Of a stretch of 10,946 nt of DNA, positions 5,410 to 10,946 are shown in pieces (position 1 is the first letter of the stretch; each line of letters starts with the position of its first letter). Origin of the DNA: JBAYVY01 sp041674345 (GTDB taxonomy: Bacteria; Planctomycetota; Phycisphaerae; Phycisphaerales; Zrk34). Location: contig JBAYVY010000092.1 of assembly GCA_041674345.1 (NCBI GenBank), forward strand, positions 1-10,946. The letters are read 5' to 3'. The notes beneath the pieces were generated by a model that was given only the letters and a program-made list of their open reading frames with translations, was not told the origin of the DNA and did no database searches. Made by a program: the position numbers and the translations under genes.

Positions 5410-6801
5410 ATGACAAAAATACTCATCGTTGACGACAAGCAAATGATGCGGGACAGCGTATCGGCGACGCTGGTGCGGGCGGGGTTCGCGGCGGTGACGG
5501 CCGACGGAGGCGAAGCGGCGCTGGCGATGATCGGCAAGCACCGACCGGCGGCGATCGTGACGGATTTGAAGATGCCCGGCATGGACGGCATGGAGCTGCT
5601 TCGGCGGGTGGCGCAGCTCGACCCGCAGTTGCCGGTGGTGTTGATGACGGCATATGCGACGGTGGAGACGGCGGTGTCGGCGATGAAGATCGGCGCGTTC
5701 GATTACGTGCAGAAGCCGTTCGACGGCGATGAACTGATTGTGACGGTGAAACGGGCGGCGGAGCATTACCGGCTTTGCACGGAAAACGAAGCGTTGAAGC
5801 AAACCCCCGGAAGTTTTGGTCATTCCGGGAATCACCCATTAATCGGCGAATCGGCGGCGATGTCGCGGTTGCGCAAGCAGATCGAACAGGTCGCGGCCAG
5901 TCACGGCACGGTGCTGATCGCGGGGGAATCGGGCACGGGCAAGGAAGTGGTGGCCCGGCACATTCACACGCTTAGCCCGCGGAACGGGCGGGTGATGCTG
6001 GCGGTGAACTGCGCGGCGCTGAGCGCGAACCTGCTGGAGAGCGAATTGTTCGGACATGAGAAGGGCGCGTTCACGGGCGCGGATCAACTGCGCAAGGGGC
6101 GGTTTGAACTGGCCGACGGCGGGACGCTGTTGCTGGATGAGGTGTCGGAGGTCGATGGCGCGACGCAGGCGAAGTTGCTGCGTGTGTTGCAGGAGAGGCA
6201 GTTTGAACGGGTGGGTTCGTCGATCACGCTGGACGTGGACGTGCGGGTGATCGCGACGACGAATCGTGATTTGGCGGTGGCGGTGCGGGACAGGGCGTTT
6301 CGGGAGGATTTGTGGTTTCGGTTGAACGTGCTGCCGGTGCATGTGCCGGCGTTGCGCGAGCGGCGGGATGATGTGGCGATGCTGGCGGAACATTTTTTGA
6401 AGGGGCAGGCGTCGCGCGACGGTCGGACGACCAAGCGGTTTGACGCGGAGGCGTTACGGGTGTTGCGGGAATACGACTGGCCGGGCAACGTGCGGGAGTT
6501 GCAGAACATTTGCGAACGCGCGGGGGTGTTGGCGCATGGGGAGGTGATCGACGCGGGACTGATTGAGCCGTGGCTGCGTAGCGGATCGAAACTTCCGGGG
6601 GCGGGGGCGGCCCTTCCGGGGGTGAACGTGGCGGACGGCAGAACGCTGGAGGAGATCGAACGGGAGATGATCGTGCGAACGCTGGGCCGGTACAACGGCC
6701 ATCGTCAGCGGACGGCCAGCGAACTGGGCATCGGCGTGCGAACGCTGGGACTGAAATTGCAGAAATGGAAACAGAGCAACCTGGTGTCGGCGAGCTTGTG
6801 A
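5410..6801 (+). CDS. Sigma-54-dependent response regulator, NtrC/FlgR type
   Basis: The 463-residue protein has the full NtrC layout. The receiver domain (1-118) carries D8-D9, the phospho-acceptor D52 in TDLKMPGMDG, T80 and K102. The AAA+ domain (about 143-385) has Walker A GESGTGKE (172-179), the sigma-54-contact loop GAFTGA (219-224), Walker B GGTLLLDEV (237-245) and the FRED..FRLNVLPV region (297-310). A Fis-type helix-turn-helix ends the protein (about 412-452). All key residues are present, so it should activate sigma-54 RNA polymerase after phosphorylation by the kinase at 4051. Beside flgB this suggests a FlgR-like role. The ATG is preceded by GGAG eight bases upstream. Both interdomain linkers contain the CCCCCGGAAG motif (residues 132-140 and 393-406). 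The exact orthologue name (FlgR, FleR, AtoC) cannot be fixed from sequence alone. Confidence 0.9.
   Translation: MTKILIVDDKQMMRDSVSATLVRAGFAAVTADGGEAALAMIGKHRPAAIVTDLKMPGMDGMELLRRVAQLDPQLPVVLMTAYATVETAVSAMKIGAFDYVQKPFDGDELIVTVKRAAEHYRLCTENEALKQTPGSFGHSGNHPLIGESAAMSRLRKQIEQVAASHGTVLIAGESGTGKEVVARHIHTLSPRNGRVMLAVNCAALSANLLESELFGHEKGAFTGADQLRKGRFELADGGTLLLDEVSEVDGATQAKLLRVLQERQFERVGSSITLDVDVRVIATTNRDLAVAVRDRAFREDLWFRLNVLPVHVPALRERRDDVAMLAEHFLKGQASRDGRTTKRFDAEALRVLREYDWPGNVRELQNICERAGVLAHGEVIDAGLIEPWLRSGSKLPGAGAALPGVNVADGRTLEEIEREMIVRTLGRYNGHRQRTASELGIGVRTLGLKLQKWKQSNLVSASL
5803..5814. repeat. CCCCCGGAAGT motif in the receiver-AAA+ linker
   Basis: ACCCCCGGAAGT is read as TPGS at residues 132-135. 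A decayed half-copy (ATTCCGGGAA, about 5822-5831) follows. Both lie between the receiver and AAA+ domains. Confidence 0.7.
6591..6623. repeat. Two reversed CCCCCGGAAG motifs in the AAA+/DNA-binding linker
   Basis: CTTCCGGGGG occurs at 6592-6601 and 6613-6622, the reverse complement of the usual motif, joined by a GGGGGCGGGGGCGG run. They encode KLPGAGAALPGV (residues 394-405), a flexible linker before the Fis-type domain. Confidence 0.75.
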
Positions 6802-6925
6802 CCCCCGGAAGCGGAAGGCGCAAATGTTGCGCGTGACGCGCAAAAACGGCGGATCGGTTTGATGAAGGAAAGTAAAGGCATGCGGAAACATCGGAGCAAA
6901 TCGCGTGATGGCAACTTCCGGGGGC
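6801..6925. repeat. Inverted pair of CCCCCGGAAG motifs at the regulator-flgB junction
   Basis: ACCCCCGGAAGC (6801-6812) starts on the last base of the regulator stop codon; AACTTCCGGGGGC (6913-6925) faces it about 100 bases later. Between them is a 6-bp hairpin (GCGCAA 6818-6823 with TTGCGC 6827-6832). The remainder of the 182-base gap (to 6983) shows no gene and no convincing sigma-54 (GG-N10-GC) or sigma-28 promoter. Confidence 0.65.
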
Positions 6926-6969
6926 GGGGCATGGCGGTTGCGCCCTGCCGGTTGGTCAAGTGCGCCCGC

Positions 6970-6975
6970 AAGGAG
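6970..6975 (+). promoter_or_regulatory. Ribosome binding site deciding the flgB start
   Basis: AAGGAG lies eight bases before GTG at 6984. It rules against the GTG at 6960, which would put this site inside the coding region. Confidence 0.65.
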
Positions 6976-6983
6976 TGTTCGCG

Positions 6984-7421
6984 GTGATCGAAGGGCTGTT
7001 CAATACCGGCTCGCTGCCCGTTTTGGAACGGATGGTGCAGTTCACCAGCCAGCGTCACAAGCTGCTGGTGAACGACATCGCCAATGTATCGACGCCCGGC
7101 TTCGTGCCCACGGATGTGGACCCCCGGAAGTTTCAGGCGGTGTTGGCAGCGGCGATTGACCAGCGGCGTCAGACGCAGGGCGGGATTTACAACGGAACGA
7201 TCCACCCGACGGACACGGAGCAGATGCGATTCACGGACGACACCGTGCAACTGGCGCCGAGCAACAGCAACGACAACATACTGTTTCACGATGGGAACAA
7301 TCGTTCGCTGGAGTCGATCATGAAGGACTTGGCGGAGAACACGATGGCGCACAACGCGGGCATCGAAATGATACGCAATCAGATGAACCTGATGGACATG
7401 GCGATACGGGAACGGGTGTAA
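6984..7421 (+). CDS. flgB: Flagellar basal-body proximal rod protein FlgB
   Basis: The 145-residue protein is a proximal rod subunit exported through the flagellar type III apparatus and assembled between the MS ring and distal rod. It shows the rod-protein N-terminal signature NDIANVSTPGF (residues 30-40), preceded by the amphipathic helix VLERMVQFTSQRHKLL, and the FlgB-like C-terminal helix beginning NNRSLESIMKDLAENTM. The start is GTG at 6984, giving MIEGLFNTGSLP, supported by AAGGAG. The DPRKFQ segment (residues 46-51) is encoded across a full CCCCCGGAAGT copy (7120-7131). It is the first gene of the flgB-flgC-fliE-fliF-fliG order that is typical of many bacteria. Confidence 0.92.
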   Translation: MIEGLFNTGSLPVLERMVQFTSQRHKLLVNDIANVSTPGFVPTDVDPRKFQAVLAAAIDQRRQTQGGIYNGTIHPTDTEQMRFTDDTVQLAPSNSNDNILFHDGNNRSLESIMKDLAENTMAHNAGIEMIRNQMNLMDMAIRERV

Positions 7422-7424
7422 GAC

Positions 7425-7491
7425 GCGCTGTGCGGGATGCGGCTTGCGGGATGCGGAATGATTCGCACCCCGCATCCCGCACAGCGCATTG
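7425..7491. repeat. Large hairpin of heptanucleotide units between flgB and flgC
   Basis: An 18-bp perfect stem (7425-7442 with 7470-7487) closes a 27-base loop, starting three bases after the flgB stop. It is built from 7-nt units: TGCGGGA, TGCGGCT, TGCGGGA and TGCGGAA on the left, and CGCACCC, CGCATCC, CGCACAG and CGCATTG on the right. No T-run follows and flgC starts 12 bases later, so termination is unlikely. Processing, RNA stability or differential expression are alternatives. Confidence 0.85.
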
Positions 7492-7503
7492 AAGGATTGA
7501 AAC

Positions 7504-7911
7504 ATGTTTGGATCACTGGACATTTCGACATCGGCGTTGGTGGCGCAGCGGACGCGATTGAACGTGATCGCGTCGAACCTGGCGAATCAGCACACGGTGT
7601 TTGACGCGGAGGGGAATTACTCGCCGTATCGCAGGAAGTTCGCGGTGTTCGCCGCGGGCGACCCGGCGAACGGGAACGACGCGGGCGTGCATGTGCGGGA
7701 CATCATGGAGGATGACGCGCCGTTCAGGAAGATTCAGGTGGGGGTGGGCAATCCGCTGGCGGACAAGGACGGGTTCATGGAGGTACCGAACATCGACCCG
7801 ATGACGGAAATGGTGAACGCGCTGGAAGCGACGCGGGCCTACGAAGCGAACATCACGGCGGCGGAAGCGACCAAGAGCATGATGAACTCGGCGTTGCGTC
7901 TGCTTGCGTAA
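7504..7911 (+). CDS. flgC: Flagellar basal-body rod protein FlgC
   Basis: The 135-residue length is normal for FlgC, the second proximal rod subunit. The N-terminal rod signature is clear (LNVIASNLANQHT, residues 19-31), as is the C-terminal module with NIDPMTEMVNALEATRAYEA (96-115) and a helix ending SALRLLA. These termini pack together in the rod; the middle domain is exposed. ATG at 7504 follows AAGGA (7492-7496) with seven bases of spacing. The upstream hairpin at 7425-7491 separates it from flgB. The family is unambiguous. Confidence 0.95.
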   Translation: MFGSLDISTSALVAQRTRLNVIASNLANQHTVFDAEGNYSPYRRKFAVFAAGDPANGNDAGVHVRDIMEDDAPFRKIQVGVGNPLADKDGFMEVPNIDPMTEMVNALEATRAYEANITAAEATKSMMNSALRLLA

Positions 7912-7916
7912 ACCCC

Positions 7917-7930
7917 GGCCCCCCCGAAGT
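7917..7930. repeat. Imperfect CCCCCGGAAGT copy between flgC and fliE
   Basis: GGCCCCCCCGAAGT differs from the motif by loss of one G. It sits five bases after the flgC stop, the same post-stop placement as the copy at 6801-6812. Confidence 0.45.
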
Positions 7931-7960
7931 GAAAATTGATATTGATTTGGAGATACGACA

Positions 7961-8272
7961 ATGGCCGACCCCCTGGGATTAATCAGTAATATTGGCGCGA
8001 CCAATCCCGCATTGATGCCGAAGACGCAACAAACTTCCGGGGAGGCGTCAGGCCCGTCGTTCAAACAGGTGTTGATGCAGAACATTGAGCAGGTGAATCA
8101 GTTGCAGCAGGACGCGGAGAAGGCGATCGAGGATTTGGCGACCGGCAGGCGGGACGACGTGTCGAGCGTGATGATCGCCAAGGAAAAGGCGGACATGGCG
8201 TTCAAGATGCTGCTGCAAGTTCGCAACAAATTGATGGATGCGTATTCGGAAATCAAGGATGTTCGGGTGTAA
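7961..8272 (+). CDS. fliE: Flagellar hook-basal body complex protein FliE
   Basis: The 103-residue protein matches FliE, the small adaptor that joins the MS ring (FliF) to the proximal rod and is exported early. The N-terminal part is variable; the conserved core starts at PSFKQVLMQNIEQVNQLQQ (residues 32-50) and ends with the C-terminal hallmark VMIAKEKADMAFKMLLQVRN followed by KLMDAYSEI. GGAG (7949-7952) lies eight bases before the ATG. A reversed, slightly decayed motif copy (AACTTCCGGGG, 8032-8042) encodes TSG just before the conserved core. Confidence 0.95.
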   Translation: MADPLGLISNIGATNPALMPKTQQTSGEASGPSFKQVLMQNIEQVNQLQQDAEKAIEDLATGRRDDVSSVMIAKEKADMAFKMLLQVRNKLMDAYSEIKDVRV

Positions 8273-8276
8273 TGAA

Positions 8277-8341
8277 GGGGCGAGGGGCGAGGGTGAAGAA
8301 ATCGGCTCTTCCCTAGCCCCTAGCCCCTCACCCCTCGTCCC
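8277..8341. repeat. Heptanucleotide inverted repeat between fliE and fliF
   Basis: Left units GGGGCGA (8277-8283) and GGGGCGA (8284-8290) plus GGG face right units TAGCCCC (8314-8320), TAGCCCC (8321-8327), TCACCCC and TCGTCCC. The 17-base arms 8277-8293 and 8311-8327 pair with two mismatches, with a further GAAGA/TCTTC inner stem. It fills most of the gap between the two genes and lacks a T-run. Confidence 0.8.
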
Positions 8342-8364
8342 TACTTCGGCATGGAGGCCGACTC

Positions 8365-10020
8365 ATGGAATGGATTCGTAAATCGTTGGCGCAGATTCAG
8401 GCACAGATGTCGGAGATGTCGGTCAGCATGAAGATGCTGATCGGCGTGTTGTGCGCGGTGATATTGGCGGCGTTGCTGCTGGTGGCGCTGTATTCGGGGA
8501 CGCCGGCGACCAGTTCGTTGTTGGATCAGCCGAGCACGGCGGAGCAGCGCGCGGTGATTACCAGCTACTTGGACGGGCGGGGGATCAAGTACACGATCAA
8601 GGGTGATTCGATTTTGGTGCCGACCAGTCGGCGGTACGAAATCATGGCGGGATTGCAGATCGGCAACCTGTTGCCGGAGGACGCGGGCAACGGGTTTTCG
8701 TCGCTGGTGGAGAAGCAGAGTTGGTGGCAGTCGAACGAGCAGAACCGTCAGCTTTACACGTACGCGCTGCAAAATGAACTGGCGTCCAACATTCGCAAGA
8801 TGCGAGGCGTTTCGGGCGCGACGGTGTTTATCAGCCGGCCGGAGAGCAGGGGATTTGACGCGACGTTCAAGAGGCCGACCGCGTCGGTGAATGTGATGAT
8901 GAGCGGGGGGAAGGTGGATCAGAAACTGGCGGACGCGATCGCGGGGATGGTGGCCGGATCGGTGGCGGAGATGAAGGCCCAGGACGTGGCGGTGATCGAC
9001 GCGGCGGCGGGGACGCAGTTCCGCAAGCGGGACGAGGCGGACATCGTGGCGACGGACTATTTGGAACTGGTGGCGGCGCAGGAGGCGATGTACCGGGCGA
9101 AAGTCACCGAGGCGCTGGGTTACATACCGAAGGTGATCGTGGCGGTGAACGTGGAGGTGGACCCCAAGCGGGTGAATACGAATGAGACGGTTTATTCCAA
9201 CGAACGGAGCGTGTCGCTGATTAAGAGCGAAACGACGAAGACGCAGAACAGCAGCGAGAGCAAGCCGGGCGGTGAGCCGGGCGTTCGGGCGAACACGGGG
9301 ATCAGCATACCCGGCGCGTCGGAGAACGGGCGGAAGCAGAACACGGAGGAGACGATGAACGAATACGACCCTCACGCGGGGGTGACGCAATCGACGACGT
9401 TTGATCCGGGCGGGGTTCCGACACGGGTCAGCGCGACGGTGAACGTGCCGCGGAGTTATTTCGTGGCGTTGTTCATGCAGGGCAACCCCCGGAAGACGGC
9501 GGATACGAAGGAACCGGACGACGCGGCGTTGCAGCCGCTGATGACGGAACATTTGGACCGGATCAAAAAGCAGGTGACACCGCTGCTGACGACGAAACAG
9601 GCGGGGCAGGTGGTGGTGGATGTGTACCCGGACACGTCGCCGGTGTTGGCATCGGCGGGCGTGGCGGTGGGAAGCGGGGGAATGTCGTTGTTGAGCGGCG
9701 GGATGGTGCGATATGCGTCGCTGGGCGCGTTGGCGATGGTGAGTTTGCTGGCGATGTTCATGATGCTGCGCAAGGCGTCGGCGCCGATGGGCGGCGCTGT
9801 GCCGAGCGCGGCGGAACTGGCGGGCCTGCCGGCGCAAATCAATACGGCATCGGAAATGCTGGGTGAAGCGGGCGAGGCCGATTCGGCGTTGCCGGGCATT
9901 GAGTTGGACGATGAGCAGATCGCCACGCGGCAGATCGCCGAGCAGGTGGGCGAGATGGTGAAGAACAAACCGGCGGAAGCGGCGAACTTGTTGCGACAGT
10001 GGTTGAAACAGGAAGCATGA
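8365..10020 (+). CDS. fliF: Flagellar MS-ring protein FliF
   Basis: The 551-residue length and layout are those of FliF, which forms the MS ring in the inner membrane and the base of the export apparatus. TM1 is at about 23-44 and TM2 at about 451-468, with the ring-building domains between them: PSTAEQRAVITSYLDGRGIK (56-75), SLVEKQSWWQSNEQNRQLYT (starting near 113), and the conserved RGVSGATVFISRPE stretch. The C-terminal FliG-binding tail is present (IAEQVGEMVKNKPAEAANLL at 524-543, then RQWLKQ). The ATG has GGAGG (8353-8357) seven bases upstream. The extracytoplasmic Ser/Gly/Asn-rich segment around 290-325 is the usual variable loop. A motif copy (9485-9496) encodes NPRK. It is followed by fliG. 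Confidence 0.96.
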   Translation: MEWIRKSLAQIQAQMSEMSVSMKMLIGVLCAVILAALLLVALYSGTPATSSLLDQPSTAEQRAVITSYLDGRGIKYTIKGDSILVPTSRRYEIMAGLQIGNLLPEDAGNGFSSLVEKQSWWQSNEQNRQLYTYALQNELASNIRKMRGVSGATVFISRPESRGFDATFKRPTASVNVMMSGGKVDQKLADAIAGMVAGSVAEMKAQDVAVIDAAAGTQFRKRDEADIVATDYLELVAAQEAMYRAKVTEALGYIPKVIVAVNVEVDPKRVNTNETVYSNERSVSLIKSETTKTQNSSESKPGGEPGVRANTGISIPGASENGRKQNTEETMNEYDPHAGVTQSTTFDPGGVPTRVSATVNVPRSYFVALFMQGNPRKTADTKEPDDAALQPLMTEHLDRIKKQVTPLLTTKQAGQVVVDVYPDTSPVLASAGVAVGSGGMSLLSGGMVRYASLGALAMVSLLAMFMMLRKASAPMGGAVPSAAELAGLPAQINTASEMLGEAGEADSALPGIELDDEQIATRQIAEQVGEMVKNKPAEAANLLRQWLKQEA

Positions 10021-10027
10021 CGCGCGG

Positions 10028-10087
10028 TGTGGGATGCGGGATGCGTGAAGATCGCACTCCGCACTCCGCACCCCGCAAAGCGCATTA
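10028..10087. repeat. Heptanucleotide inverted repeat between fliF and fliG
   Basis: Left units TGTGGGA, TGCGGGA and TGCGTGA (10028-10048) face right units CGCACTC, CGCACTC, CGCACCC, CGCAAAG and CGCATTA (10053-10087). The arms pair imperfectly, with GU pairs and a mismatch. The final unit contains the first base of the fliG ATG. The unit type matches the flgB-flgC hairpin. Confidence 0.8.
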
Positions 10088-10946
10088 TGGCCAAGAAACT
10101 GGACAAACTCGAAGAACTGACCGGCCTGGAACGCGCGGCGGTGCTGTTGCTGGCGTTGGATCAGTCAACGGCGGGGCTGATGCTTCAGCAGATGGACCCG
10201 ACGGCGGTGGAGGATGTGACGCGGGAGTTGGCGACGATCAGTTCGGTGTCGGCGGTGGTGCGTGAAGGGGTGATGCGCGAGTTTTACGACATGGTGCTGG
10301 CGCAGCAGTGGGTGTCGGAGGGGGGGCTGGAGTATGCGACGCAGTTGCTGAAGAACAGCATGGACCCGGCGACGGCGGACAAGATCATCCAGCAGGTGTC
10401 GCAGTCGGTGCAGCAGACGCCGTTCGCTTTTTTGCAGAAGGCGGAGAGCGATCATCTGCTGACGTTCATACAGGACGAACACCCGCAGACGATCGCGTTG
10501 ATTGTGAGTCATCTGCCGTATCACAAGGCGGCGGAGATTCTGGCGGGGCTGGCGTCGCAGAAGCAGATCGAGGTCATCAAGCGTGTGGCGAACATGGAGC
10601 AGACGAACCCGGAGGTGATTCGGGAAGTGGAGAAGGGGCTGGAAGCGAGATTGAGCAGTTTACTGACGCAGCGGATGGAAAAGACGGGGGGGGTGGAGAC
10701 GGTGGCGGAGATGTTGAACCTGGTGGATCGCGCGACGGAGAAGGGGATTTTGGAAGGATTGGAGACCGACGACCCGGATTTGGTGGAGTCGATTCGCCGG
10801 TTGATGTTCGTGTTCGAGGACATTTTGCAGGTGAACGACAAGGGCATTCAGGCGGTGTTGAAGGAAGTGGATAACGACGAGTTGGCGCTGGCGTTGAAGA
10901 CGGCGAGCGAGGAGTTGAAGACGAAGATTTTCAAGAACATGTCGGA
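10087..10946 (+). CDS. fliG: Flagellar motor switch protein FliG (3' partial)
   Basis: The frame is open from ATG at 10087 to the window end, giving 286 residues of a protein usually about 335-350 long, so roughly the last 50 are missing. FliG couples the C-ring to FliF and carries the torque-generating contacts with the stator. The N-terminal FliF-binding domain (KLEELTGLERAAVLLLALDQ), the EHPQT motif (131-135) of the middle domain and MFVFEDI (240-246) at the start of the C-terminal domain are all present, and the end corresponds to the '..FKNMS' torque-helix region. There is no clear ribosome binding site; the region before the ATG is the 7-nt array at 10053-10087, so translation may depend on coupling to fliF, which ends 66 bases upstream. 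Confidence 0.95.
   Translation, partial: MAKKLDKLEELTGLERAAVLLLALDQSTAGLMLQQMDPTAVEDVTRELATISSVSAVVREGVMREFYDMVLAQQWVSEGGLEYATQLLKNSMDPATADKIIQQVSQSVQQTPFAFLQKAESDHLLTFIQDEHPQTIALIVSHLPYHKAAEILAGLASQKQIEVIKRVANMEQTNPEVIREVEKGLEARLSSLLTQRMEKTGGVETVAEMLNLVDRATEKGILEGLETDDPDLVESIRRLMFVFEDILQVNDKGIQAVLKEVDNDELALALKTASEELKTKIFKNMS

Noticed and set aside
6870..6900. Sigma-28 flagellar promoter (TAAA then 15 bases)
   Set aside because: The proposed -10 box does not resemble GCCGATAA beyond the last two bases.
6911..6930. Sigma-54 promoter (TGGCAACTTCCGGGGGC)
   Set aside because: The GG to GC spacing is two bases too long and there is no TTGC at -12; the sequence is explained by the CTTCCGGGGG motif.
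7425..7487. Intrinsic terminator between flgB and flgC
   Set aside because: Strong stem but no T-run, and flgC begins 16 bases later in an obviously cotranscribed operon.
8341..10071. 576-codon minus-strand open frame opposite fliF
   Set aside because: A shadow of a GC-rich gene: Arg/His-rich product with no family resemblance, while fliF on the + strand is unmistakable.
10308..10874. 188-codon + strand frame within fliG
   Set aside because: Gly/Asp/Ala-rich out-of-frame reading; the fliG frame has conserved EHPQT and MFVFEDI motifs.

Overview
The window is a GC-rich bacterial segment that is almost entirely flagellar. A two-component regulator pair leads into the basal-body operon flgB-flgC-fliE-fliF-fliG, all on the + strand. 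Strong G/C third-position bias, GTG starts, a large membrane-anchored TPR protein beside the flagellar genes, and many short repeats between genes suggest a Planctomycetota-like organism, possibly Phycisphaerae. That placement is inference; no rRNA or other marker is present.

Layout: (1) 1-34, minus strand: the first 11 codons of a gene running off the left edge, resembling the start of an IS630-type transposase, with a hairpin in its leader. (2) 35-495: no gene, but a candidate promoter over a palindrome and two tandem arrays of 7-nt units. (3) 496-759: a minimal MerR-type regulator. (4) 850-3525: a TPR protein with one membrane helix. (5) 3582-4043: a FlgN-like helical protein. (6) 4051-4956: a soluble NtrB/FlgS-type histidine kinase. 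(7) 4997-5358: a four-helix-bundle (23S intervening-sequence type) gene broken by a one-base frameshift and bracketed by inverted 7-nt arrays. (8) 5410-6801: a sigma-54-dependent NtrC/FlgR-type response regulator. (9) 6984-10946: flgB, flgC, fliE, fliF and the first 286 codons of fliG.

How the genes fit together: the cytosolic kinase and the sigma-54 activator form a likely FlgS/FlgR-like pair controlling flagellar transcription. FlgB and FlgC are proximal rod subunits, FliE joins rod to MS ring, FliF is the MS ring and FliG the rotor switch protein. The FlgN-like protein may chaperone export substrates. The TPR protein has no assigned role.

Two short-repeat systems overlay these genes and are the most unusual content. 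The first is a dispersed 10-bp word, CCCCCGGAAG, with 14 exact copies plus variants, on both strands, in all codon phases, mostly in protein tails and linkers. The second is a set of heptanucleotide arrays whose unit differs by locus (GTAGTGA, TGCGGGA/CGCACCC, GGGGCGA, GGAAGTC). At four junctions these are arranged as inverted pairs, and they supply a stop codon or start codons for neighbouring genes. The four-helix-bundle gene lies in the loop of one such inverted pair, between kinase and regulator, and looks like a cassette inserted into the regulatory operon.
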